A DNA stretch of 64,000 bases. Source: Coccinella septempunctata (Eukaryota; Arthropoda; Insecta; Coleoptera; Coccinellidae). Positions 1-11,100 of the stretch are shown one piece after another. A program made the position numbers and the translations under genes. Numbering within the stretch: the first letter of the stretch is position 1; each line of letters begins with the position of its first letter. The notes below the pieces were generated by a model. That model searched no databases, had not been told where the DNA came from, and saw only the letters and a program-made list of their open reading frames with translations. The stretch is from assembly GCF_907165205.1 (NCBI RefSeq), contig NC_058196.1:17712501-17776500 (forward strand), in the 5' to 3' direction.

Positions 1-286
1 GTAAAAATTTTGCAAGTTAACTGTCAGTTTTACAAGTTAGTGACTTGATAAAATAAACTTTCTTGATTAATATTGTGTTTTTGGAAACTGACGTTTACAA
101 ATAAAAACATCAACTGCACTGAATAGTACAGGTATAAATTTTTTTGCATTGGTGACGCAATGAGATACAGTATGCCTCATAATGTAAAAGCAAAAAGTGA
201 CCTAAATCAACTATTGACTAAAGTATAGTTTGTATTATTTCTACTCATCATCTGGACAACAGAACTTCGATCAATAGATCAATCCT
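1..286. other. AT-rich sequence, nothing recognised
   Basis: No open frame of note, inverted repeat or known motif was seen. It is presumably an intron of the ethanolamine kinase gene, because the first exon of that gene that I can find begins at 5001 and is not N-terminal. Confidence 0.4.
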
Positions 287-650
287 CTAGTATGTTGCAA
301 GGTGAATGTTGCAACCTCTTCGGCAGGGCTGCTTCGCCTTTTTGTTGCGAAACGTCTCGCAACATTGCAAGCAATGATTTTCTTCCCATTTCATTCTGAA
401 GGGAACGAGAAGCTTGCAACATCTTGAAACAAAATGTTGCATTCGATCATTTCGAACCTTCGGTAGAGCACCTACTAAATTTGATGCGAAACACCTCGCC
501 ACATCTCGCAACGTCTCGCAACGTTTCGAACCCGTGTTGCAAGCGGTGCGTGCCGTCCCATTTGATTCTGAAGAAAATGCGGAGCTTGCAACATCTTGCA
601 ACATCCCGCAACGTCTCGCAACAAAATGTTGCATCCGGTGCGTTTCCAGC
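287..650. repeat. GCAAC-rich imperfect repeat block
   Basis: The block is GC-richer than its surroundings and is built from variants of CTCGCAACGTCTCGCAAC and its complement. Two longer units lie about 172 bp apart, both beginning CCCATTT.ATTCTGAAG (385 and 557) and both running into GAGCTTGCAACATCTTG. Several short frames cross it on both strands, but they are by-products of the repeat. No terminal inverted repeat or target duplication was found, so its class is unknown. Confidence 0.6.
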
Positions 651-1276
651 CTTAGCTGCTTGTATAAAAATGCTTTTGAGCGAGTACCTTGTAAACTAGC
701 CACGTGCACTTACAGTAGCTTGCACACAAGTGATTAATTGCATTAGCAACACGTGGTTTCTAGTTTCTACTCGCCAACTAGTTGGCTCCCGAGTGTGTGG
801 GAAATTTTGTGTTATCTACTCGACTGAGTAGCGCACTCGATGACCCGCCGACTTCTTACAAACCTGCTTGTAAGTTCGTAAACTCGCCCCCTGTACTTGA
901 CCCTTAACTAATGGAAACGTTCCAAAGAATAATATGCATGAGTCCAACGTCTTAACACTCAACAGTCTTCTTTTCTCCCTCACACTCTCTGGCAGCATAG
1001 TTTCGTTTCACTCGCGCCGCGCTTGCCCATATACATAGACATACAGGGTCTTTCACGAGGAACCTCACCCATATTTATACGGGAAACTACTGAACGTATT
1101 TTCATGAAATTCAGCACTTATAAGTATTTCACGATGCTGATGAAATCTAAAATATTTTCAAGGCATGAGCACCTCCGGTTTTTTCGGAAATGACGTCAAC
1201 TTCCGTTTTTCAAATTAGAACACCATTTTTTTATTGCAGAAAATGATTCTTTAGAAAATTTCAAGTTATTTAATAA

Positions 1277-2961
1277 TAATAATAATAATAATATTTATTT
1301 CCATAATCAAACAATATTGAAAAGAAAATACGTCAATATAAGAAGCAACTGAACAAATATAAAACGCTCAGATTTGAAATTTATGATTTAGGTACTCCTT
1401 CACATCGTACGGTTCCAATTCTATCAACAATTTCTTGATTCTAGTCTTAAACTTATTACCATCGAGAATTTGATAATTCCTCGGAAGTTTATCAAATAGT
1501 TTTAGGCACATATATTCCACATTCTTTTGTGTCAAAGTGAGCGAACACTTGGGAAAGAGAAACGGACGAATGCGCCTTGTTCTATTGCCGTTCTCATACT
1601 CCCTGAATAGATTATAATTGCTTTTCAAAAAAATCAAGCATCTAAAAATGTATGTCCCAGCAGTTGTGAGTATACCTTGACTCTTAAAATGTCCTCGACA
1701 AGATGTCCTCGCTGTTAGACCAAGCATAGCTCTGATAGCCTTTTTCTGGACCAAAAAGATTTTCCAAACATCCGAACCATTACCCCATGCCAAAATTCCA
1801 TAGGACATGACCGAATGAAAATTAGAAAAATATACTGTCCTCAGCAACTCAGAGTCAGACTGCAGTGCCAAGACACGGAGTGTGTAGAGAACAGAGTTCA
1901 ATCTACTCTGCAATGATCTTATATGTTCAGACCAATTAAGTTGATGATCGATAATCACACCCAGGAAACTAGTACTGGTGGAGATCTTGACAATTTGTCC
2001 AGAGAGAACAATATCTTCAGGAATATGAATATGAATGAGAGGTACCGAAAACAACACACTCCGTTTTATTCGAGTTGATTGTAATTCTATTCGAATTACA
2101 CCAAATCGAAATATCATAGAATCCCCTAGCAGCTATCCCAACAACCTCTGAAATACCATATGCCGTCACCAGTAGATTAGTATCGTCCACAAACATGACG
2201 ACTTCCCCCTCAGATTGAACTTCGAAATCTGTAAAGAGATCACCCAGATAAATAATTTCTTCATTTGCAGGTCTGCTATCAATAGCCAAAATACTCTCAA
2301 CAGCCAGAGATTCTTCCTCCACCAAAATATTTTCTGGTAGGTCATTGATATATATTAAGAACAGAAATGGACCGAAAATACCTCCCTGAGGCACACCCAC
2401 CAAAACTTCTGAATCTAACGAAACATACTCTACACCCTGGATCACCAGAGAAACCCTCTGTCGACGATTGCGCAAATAGCTCCTCATAAAATCCAACTGT
2501 TTATCTCTAATCCCATAAAGGAACAGTTTTCTTAGTAGATCTTCATGCACGACGCAATCAAATGCCTTAGAGAAATCTATGAAAAGACCGGCAGGAACAT
2601 CACCACCCTCCAGGGCCCGAAGAACAGAGCGGATCATCTGATAGATTGCAGTCTCAGTACTCTTAGATCTTAGGTATCCGTGTTGACACTTAGAGAATAT
2701 TCGATGTTTGTTGAAAAAACTTAGGAGCCTATTAACAATCACCTTTTCAAAGACCTTAGAGAAAGATGTCAACAAACTGATTGGTCGATAATTACCGAGC
2801 TCTTCTATACTCCCCTTCTTAAAAAGAGGTTTAACTACAGCAATTTTCAAAGAATTAGGAAAAATGCCTTCTTTGAAAGATGTATAAATAATATAGGCCA
2901 ATGGTTCAGCAAACAATTTAATAGATTTCTTGATAACCGTCATTGGTATACCATCATATAC
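1277..2961 (-). mobile_element. 5'-truncated non-LTR retrotransposon inside the palindrome
   Basis: This minus-strand insertion sits in the left arm of the palindromic element. Its 3' end is a (TAA)n-type tail, seen on the + strand as TAATAATAATAATAA from about 1271 to 1300. The 5' end is cut off within the reverse transcriptase. The intact right arm of the host palindrome fixes the insertion point between CAAGTTATT and TGATGTAAC. A TAA-repeat tail is known from I-like elements, but the clade is not settled by what can be seen. Confidence 0.8.
1368..2961 (-). pseudogene. Reverse transcriptase fragment (non-LTR), frameshifted
   Basis: Two overlapping frames (about 2961-2017 and 2117-1368) together give a reverse transcriptase and C-terminal region. 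Order: a NYRPISLLTSFSKVFEKVI block, the STETAI block, FIDFSKAFDCVVH (first catalytic Asp), GVPQGGIFGPFLFLIYINDL, and the catalytic box FVDDTNLL, where most relatives have F/YADD. Then follow the LGVIIDHQLNWSEHI thumb and a C-terminal W/Y-rich tail. A frameshift at about 2017-2117 separates the palm from the C-terminus. The endonuclease and ORF1 are absent. The first part of the longer open frame, upstream of DGIPMTVIKKS, is palindrome sequence and not protein. Confidence 0.85.
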
Positions 2962-4476
2962 GAATGATGTAACATTTTTCAGTTTTGGTTGGAAAATTCT
3001 CTCTGAGCGGGAAAATTCGAAAAAAAAATCGAAAATAGAGCTCCGCTGAAACAAGAATAACTTCGAGGTTTTTGGATGGAAAATTTTCATTTTTGGGATT
3101 TTTCAAGATGTAAGATTGACGTATCCACTTTAAAAATCGAAATCGCGATTCATGATACAGGGGGTGAAAAAATCGCTTTCAAAGTTAGGGATGACAAAAT
3201 TTGAAAAAATCCATTTTTTCAAATTAGAACCCAATTTTTTTATGGCAGATATTGAATCTACGTTGAAAAATAATGTGAGTGTATGCATCACACCCTTGCC
3301 CTAAAGTGGATATTTTCTGAGTTATTCACAAAAAACTGTTTTTCGTCTTGAATTTTCAGCTATTTCTTTTCCCTTCACGCCAAAAAGATGAAATTTTCAG
3401 GAACTGTTACTTAAACCATGTTTTAGATTTTACTACCCTAATATGCGAGAGAAAAAAGTTACAGGTTGTTCCTAAATAGATGGCGAATTTTGATTCGAAT
3501 TTGTATCGGAAACCTCTTTATTTCAACTAATCGGCCATCGGTTTTCTCTCCAGTGATAAATAAATAATTCCTTATGAACCATATGCAAAAACTTACCATG
3601 TTTTACATTCTTTTTTTTTAATGATATCTATCATTAAAAAAAGGATTATTTATTTATCACTGGAGAGAAAACCGATGGCCGATTAGTTGAAATAAAGAGG
3701 TTTCCGATACAAATTCGAATCAAAATTCGCCATCTATTTAGGAACAACCTGTAACTTTTTTCTCTCGCATATTAGGGTAGTAAAATCTAAAACATGGTTT
3801 AAGTAACAGTTCCTGAAAATTTCATCTTTTTGGCGTGAAGGGAAAAGAAATAGCTGAAAATTCAAGACGAAAAACAGTTTTTTGTGAATAACTCAGAAAA
3901 TATCCACTTTAGGGCAAGGGTGTGATGCATACACTCACATTATTTTTCAACGTATATTCAATATCTGCCATAAAAAAATGGGGTTCTAATTTGAAAAAAT
4001 GGATTTTTTCAAATTTTGTCATCCCTAACTTTGAAAGCGATTTTTTCACCCCCTGTATCATGAATCGCGATTTCGATTTTTAAAGTGGATACGTCAATCT
4101 TACATCTTGAAAAATCCCAAAAATGAAAATTTTCCATCCAAAAACCTCGAAGTTATTCTTGTTTCAGCGGAGAACTATTTTCGATTTTTTTTTCGAATTT
4201 TCCCGCTCAGAGAGAATTTTCCAACCAAAACTGAAAAATGTTACATCAAAATAACTTGAAATTTTCTAAGGAATCATTTTCTGCAATAAAAAAATGGTGT
4301 TCTAATTTGAAAAACGGAAGTTGACGTCATTTCCGGAAAAACCGGAGGTGCTCATGCCTTGAAAATATTTTAGATTTCATCAGCATCGTGAAATACTTAT
4401 AAGTGCTGAATTTCATGAAAATACGTTCAGTAGTTTCCCGTATAAATATGGGTGAGGTTCCTCGTGAAAGACCCTG

Positions 4477-4710
4477 TATAGACATGGACTGTGCCTTCCC
4501 TTTATATCTATGCATGAAATACGGTCAAAGAAAGTGACAGAGAGAAACGCACGTCGAGCATGCAGTTGTCTTTTTCTAGAATTTTGATTGGTCCACACTC
4601 ACCTCTATGTGAACACAAAAGAGACAGGTAATTCCCGACGATCATTTCTCCCTTTCTATAAAAAGGACATTTTCATGTTGACATTGCTCAGTCCATGTCT
4701 CTATGTTTAT
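4477..4710. repeat. Short inverted-repeat segment beside the palindrome
   Basis: AGACATGGACTG near 4480 is inverted as CAGTCCATGTCT at about 4692-4704, bracketing some 230 bp. On the far side of the palindromic element (about 1030-1043) lies CATAGACA, so the palindrome may have landed in the edge of this older repeat. No coding potential was seen. Confidence 0.35.
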
Positions 4711-5000
4711 GCATATAGGAACCAACTTATCAGAACGTCAGCGGCGCAGAGTGGGCCTTGGTAAATAGTAAATAGGTCCGGATTAACGATTAACGGTAGT
4801 TAACAAGCCCGTTAATAAAAAATTATTATGTTAGCTTAAATAATCCGATAGTGAAAATGTTAACTTGATTAATTAACTGATTAATGAGTTAATGCTCAGC
4901 TATAATATCTAGTCCATTTGGTTAATACGATGGATGCCAATTATTTCAAGTTCAATTTGTTTGAATCGATAAATACCATTTTAACAAACATTGTTTTCAG

Positions 5001-5134
5001 TTGATGACAGATGGCATTACGAACAAACTAGTCCTATGCAGAAATATAACAGATGACGGTATTGAGGAACATTTACTGGTCAGAGTATATGGACACAAGA
5101 CTGATTTGCTCATTGATAGGAAAGCGGAGATACG
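5001..5134 (+). CDS. eas: Ethanolamine kinase exon a (ATP-site region)
   Basis: The acceptor TTGTTTTCAG is followed by a frame reading LMTDGITNKLVLC...LLVRVYGHKTDLLIDRKAEI, ending at CG|GTAAGT (phase 2). TDGITNK and RVYG are family signatures. The exon begins in mid-protein, so at least one upstream coding exon must exist. I could not find it between 1 and 5000. Confidence 0.93.
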
Positions 5135-8100
5135 GTAAGTAAGTCGAACATGAAGATCATTCAAACCAAGAGCTAAGTACTAATGAATATTTGTCGGGCA
5201 ATAGTATAGTGGGTCACGTGATCGCCATATGCCAATTAGATTGATTCATTTCTTAGATCTCAGCACTGAGGAAGCCAGCATGAATCCACCGTTAGACTAG
5301 GCGCCGAGTCGATTCAGAGTACTATACACAGAAAAGTTTAACACTTCTCCGACAGTGTCGGATCGTCATGGATCCACCAGGATCTGATGTTATCTCAAAA
5401 TGCCTGCTGACCCAACATCTTCAGATTCTTCGAAGATGCTTTTCACCTCCATAAAAATCCAATCAATTGACTTCATCTGACAGGCAGAAAATTTCAGTTG
5501 AACCTACAGTAAATGGGTTTCCTATCGCACCATTAACAAAAGCTCATTGGGAAGCTATTACTCTAAGCCAAGCCACTCGAAGATTTAAATTTTTTTAGGT
5601 TTTCTCTCCACTAAGGTCAAAAAAGTACAGAGAAATGGTAAATGAAACAGAATTGTGATAATTAATTTAATTTCCTTCGACTAAACAACCATCTGCCAAC
5701 CCTCAATCCAATCAAACGTGCAATTCTGATTTATTTCCCTTATCGCATTTTGTGTCATGGCTTTCACCGACTCAAATTTTCGTCCACGAAGCGGCAACTT
5801 AAGAGGGGTCGACACCGTTTTAGTGGTCAGTTCAAAGAGAGATAATGTATATCTTACGTCATGCAGAAACACAAATTTATATGGGATTTTCATTATAATT
5901 CAATTCAATCAGTTAGTCATGTCGGAATAAGTCAGAAATTTTTTATTCTCCAAAAAAAAAAAAATTTTTTTCATCGAAGAACAAATATTCATTCACATTT
6001 AATAACTTTCCGAGGTACAATTATCTCTTCTATGAATTTCCACATCCAAAAAATTTCTCGAAAAGTCTCGCCATTGGCTACAATTAGTATCCTGGTGAAA
6101 TTGAAGAAAGACGATCGTTTAATTGCTGCCATCTTTTCGACGAAAGTGGAAACTATTGTAATATTCTTAACTTCTATTTATCGTACGAGTGTTCTGGCAA
6201 CATCCCACATTCTGATAGTCTTTCCCCCTTTACACCTTATACGGATGTCGAGAAAGTCCGGTGGAATAAACTCCTTTTAAGCCAGGAGAACAAAAAGTCA
6301 CATGTTACTAAATCTCGTGAAGGTCATGAAGGTTGGATCGTTGCCCCTTCGGTCCTTTCTTTTGAAAAGAAATTCGGTAGAATTTAGTACATCGAAAGTA
6401 CCACTTCAGACGAATAGCGATTCTTGTTACTTTGGATATCTTTAGGCAGTTTTCACAAAAACATAAAATTTATATATTTATCAGAGATTGCGATGTCAGA
6501 TTGGTTGGTGTTTTTGCATTACCAACATAAAAACGGCTACAAACAGGCAAGATATTACCTTGGAACATAAATATATGGAATGGACATTGACGTGCTATAC
6601 ATTCATTTTGTTGTGGTACAAACATTCGATGCTTCTCTGTCTAGCGCTACACTAAGGCAGTGGCGTAAAATAAATAAGAGTCTTTCGTTTGCATAAAAAG
6701 CTTAGCACTTTTCTTTTTTCGATTTGATTTACACCAGTGTAGTTTATATACTCATAATCAAAAGGAGATGTAGATAAACTACACCTCCTCTACACTGGTG
6801 TAAATTCAATCAGCAAACGAAAAATAAAATCGAGTGTAGAAAAGTGCTACACTTTTTATGCAAACGAAAGGACCTAAATTTATATAGTTCCTACCATACC
6901 TTTTCGTATGGAAAATAGATGTGACAATGATGTCAGATTCAACTATCTCAATTCTGATTTGCGACATTAAGCGACTATCTCACTCCAGTCTTTGGACAAC
7001 AACAAATGTTCATTTTCCATTATTCCTTGTATGTATGTTCCAAGGATATAACACGCTTCAAATAGTGATTTTACGGAACTCGTAGGATTCTAGGAATCTC
7101 CTACTTTTCGACTCGAAATCACCCATCAATGACTCTTCTTAATGATATGATTTCTTATTAATGTAGGTATAATTGTCGTAGGCAATAGAACATACAAGTA
7201 TTCAGCAGCCATCAGAATAATTATTTTTGTAGGTTGCATTGCTTTTCGGAGTAGCTGGTGCATTGAGGAAAGGTGAATTGCATAGGTTGGAGGATGCAGA
7301 AAAATTATGATCTTTTGAGAGTAACCAATACTACAACTTCAGAATTAATTCAGATGCATACAACCCGCCGATATGAATATTATGGTATCGTGGTATGCAT
7401 CTGAATTAATTCTTATTATTTTATTCATTGCCTCGCTGTTTTTGGCTTGACCCTTTTCATTATTACTCAAAATGTCACATATCGAATATTCCCTCTATGA
7501 ACGAACTGTTCAATCGGCAGCATGAAAATCAGGAAGAAAATTTATAACATGTCAATTTTGTTTAGGTAGTAATGATAATTTTCTTGCAATCAAGAATTCT
7601 GTATTTCAATTCACAATGAGGTCGACGGAAAATTTTTGTAATCAACTCGTTTATTAATTTAGCGATTAATGGTCTCGCTACGCTCGCACATTAAAGTATT
7701 TAAATCATTATGCGCTATCATTAATAAACGAATTGATGAAATAACTATTACAACGCTCCAGTTTTCTATACCCTTTACAGAAATATCCAACTGCTTCATC
7801 AGTACGGTCTTGCCCCATCTCTATATGCCACCTTCGAAAATGGTTTGGTTTATGAATTCATACCTGGAAGAACTCTCTCTTATGAAGATGTGTCAAACCC
7901 TAAAATATACAAAATGATCGCTAAAGAAATGGCGAAGATGCATAAAGTAAAGCACCCTGTTGATCAAAAGCCGGTAGCTAATTTCTGGTCAAAATTGCAG
8001 CAGTTCGTGGATTTGGTTCCGGATAAGTTTGATGATGAGATCAAACAGAAGGCGTAAGTACATTTTTTTTTTTGGAAGATACTAGAAAAAAAAATCAAGA

Positions 8101-11100
8101 TCTTCTTGAAAGAAGTTCTTTTAGAGTTCAATGGATGTATAGGTAACACGAATGATTCAGCAAATTTACCTACCTCCTATAAATATTTTCAAATAGAGCC
8201 AGCAAAATAAAGGGCAAATTTATTAAATCAGTGTTAAACGAAGCTTGGATGTAGGAATATGTTTCATTAAAACCCGATTGCACCGACTTATTTAAGACAG
8301 GATTAACGTTAATTCGGTGATTGTTATAGTAACTGCTATAGAAATCAGAGAAATAATCCAGTATTAACGTTAATCTCGCCTTAAATAAGTCGGTACACAC
8401 GGCCCTTACTAACATCATAACGCCGTCCACATTACTTATGCAAGCAGGTAGGTGTATAATTATTATTTTGTAATTGATTTGGACAACTTGTATTGAGTAG
8501 GTTGGCTATTTGCAACTGTAGTAATTGATATTTCATTGTGGAATATAATTGTACATGATCATAAAAATCACAAAATAGTAGTTGCAATGCGAAATATGAA
8601 ATTTCGATAAGGCATACAACAAGTGATACGAAAAAACAAGATGTAATTACATTTAATCCTTCACAGGAGATATACGTATTAGAGATAATTTGCAAAAATT
8701 AAAACCAGTGAACCATGTGTCAAAGATGGATAGTTACTGAAACAATAAGGTTTTTTGACTTCTCAAGAATTTTCTGACTTATTAACGGGAACAATTGATT
8801 ATCAAATCTGATACTGATTCAATTTTCGTAAGCTGAAAAAAAAGTTCATTTAAGGAAAGGAAACAACATTTGTCCAAAACTTAAAACTCGTTTATATCGA
8901 AATTAAATGTGGTTAAGAGGCTTTCAACACTTTTTTCTGAAATTTCTGTGAAATAATTGTAACGCCTTTTTCTCGGGGTACTCTAGCGCCAGCTATTCTT
9001 TAAGGGAAAATAGCAAACCTACCCTGGTAGCTACGAGCCGAAGACAAGGTTCCTCTGTGTCTGGAGTGTTAGCGACAACCAGTGAGAGTCAAAATCAACG
9101 TACACAAAAACTATATTTGTCGACTTGTACAAGGAAACTCAAATGGCACTATTATAAAATTCGTACAGTGAAACCCAGGTGACCAGTAACATATCTGTTA
9201 TGTTTTCTTGGGAGATCAAATGGGGAACTTTGTTATGTGTTATTTTTCTGTAACCATTACGTGTCTGATACGATAATTGGGATGTACCTGTGCCGTATCC
9301 AAATTACATCCGCATTTTGTAAATTTTATGTTCCCGCTCCATGATATCCACGTAACATATTTGTAACATTGTTCTTTATTTGCCATGTATCATTTTGAGA
9401 TCATAAACAGAGCATGACACCATAAGCGTTTTAACTACCGTCGAGGGCGCTGTAAAACGTAAACAAATATGGAGTATTGTGAGAAATGCTATTGATACTG
9501 CTGTCGTTTCGATATGTATTTTTATTATCATTTAGACGTTTTGTCAGTTGAATAGTGGATTACTGAAAGTGAAGAGCAGATATTGTACATTTGATAAGTT
9601 ATTTGTGTGCCATAGTGATTTTCCAGTGAAATGGAGAATTACTGAAAAGAAAGTGAGATGGATATCGAACTGTAGGTCAATAAATCACTTCTCATATTTC
9701 ATAGCAGTCCTATAAAACATAATAGACTATGTTTTTGTTATATCCAGCATATAAAAACCATATTTGAATAAATAATGTCCTGTTTGGTGTAAATTTCGAT
9801 AGGTTATTTCCTCACGTGTTGCATGTTCCTCATATGTAGAAATAAATGAATGAATCATATACCTATAATATATCAAAACTTTTCTTCAGAAAGATATGAA
9901 ATATGCATATAGTATTCTTTTCATTCTCACAACGCATGGACACAATTCTTCTAAAAACTTTTTGACCCAAGATTAATGAACTGTTGATCATTCTTTTTAT
10001 GGAATGCAGCAAAGTGCAAAGACCAGAAAGACATGTCCTAATCAATCTTGGAGAACAACAATCATGAACCCAGCAGTTTGCATGATGTAATTTATTCTTT
10101 CTAGTTCTATTAACGTGTGCTCTAATTTTTGTAATCTGAAATTTATGAAAATATATTGTTTTTGAACATGAGTTCATTCGTTCACATACCTCACCGAACT
10201 GATGCGAGATGTTTTTGAAATTTATTTTCAAAAATGATTGATAAACTATTTGAAAAATCAAAATTCGAGTTCAATATTATTGCAATAGTTTTTATTAATT
10301 TCCATGATTTTTCATCTTTTTGTTGAAAGCGTTTTCAATAATAAATGAAACATAAAAAACATAGCATATGAAGGTAATATATATAGATCTCCCATGAAAC
10401 AAATATTTGCATGATCCATGTTTGAACTATTTATGCTCCTTTCAGAAAGGAGATGTGTTCCTTGTTTGAGGCGGACATAGGAGCATAGCTGCTACATAAG
10501 CGTTCTGTATTTGTACTCTTAGTGAGATATATCTGTTATAAAACAAGGAGCGCGGGATACATTTCTGCTTCATAACTGCTATGAGATATGGTCACCTGGG
10601 AAGACTCGAGATCAGTGAATCACGGACGGAATGAAACAGGATCCCATCTCAAACCTGATACGGGGTTTACCGACGTGTTCACCAGCCAGAACCTAAGACA
10701 GGTATCGGACCTCAGCCAGGTTAGGGGATGAAATAGGACGGCACTGATTCACGACAGCTCACCCCTAGGTGCGTTCTTCACCCCCTGAGTATTCACGCCA
10801 GCGGGGTTCATCCATAATAGCAGCGGTGAACGTCGGACAAACGAGGGAGGAAAGAGGGTTAGCCACTCCAAAGTGCGTTCTGCACCCCCTGAGTATACAC
10901 GCCAGCGGGGTGCTTCAGCAGTAGGAGTGGAATCTAAACCGGGGTAGTAAGGGATGGAGGAAGTTTTTCGCCACTCCAAAGTGCGTTCTGCCCCCCCCTG
11001 AGTATCCACGCCAGCGGGATGCTTCAGCAGTAGGAGTGGAACTTAAACCGGGGTAGTAAGGGATGGAGGAAGTTTTTCGCCACTCCAAAGTGCTTTCTGC

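Larger units (their letters stand above)
1044..4476. mobile_element. Long palindromic (foldback) element, CAGGGT termini, TA duplication
   Basis: The left end (CAGGGTCTTTCACGAGGAAC) is mirrored by the right end, which finishes CGTGAAAGACCCTG at 4476, with TA on both sides. The arms stay complementary inwards. Left 1044-1276 matches about 4242-4476, and left about 2962-3569 matches about 3643-4241. A loop of about 70 bp (3570-3642) contains a smaller palindrome. The left arm is interrupted by a retrotransposon at about 1277-2961. The right arm shows the uninterrupted target, CAAGTTATTTTGATGTAAC in complement. No transposase is encoded. Termini and TA duplication suggest a Tc1/mariner-superfamily non-autonomous element. 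Confidence 0.85.
5135..7780 (+). other. Ethanolamine kinase intron
   Basis: The intron is AT-rich with a consensus donor (GTAAGT) and acceptor (TTTACAG). It contains the nested inverted-repeat elements at 6558-7045 and the short hairpin at 7342-7412. Nothing is recognised in 5135-6550, where short frames on both strands look non-coding. Confidence 0.7.

Noticed and set aside
10749..11009. Minus-strand frame rich in Pro/Trp within LTR copy A, and similar + frames at 62263-62608
   Set aside because: They are the same GC-rich tandem unit read in open frames, and they repeat with the DNA repeat.
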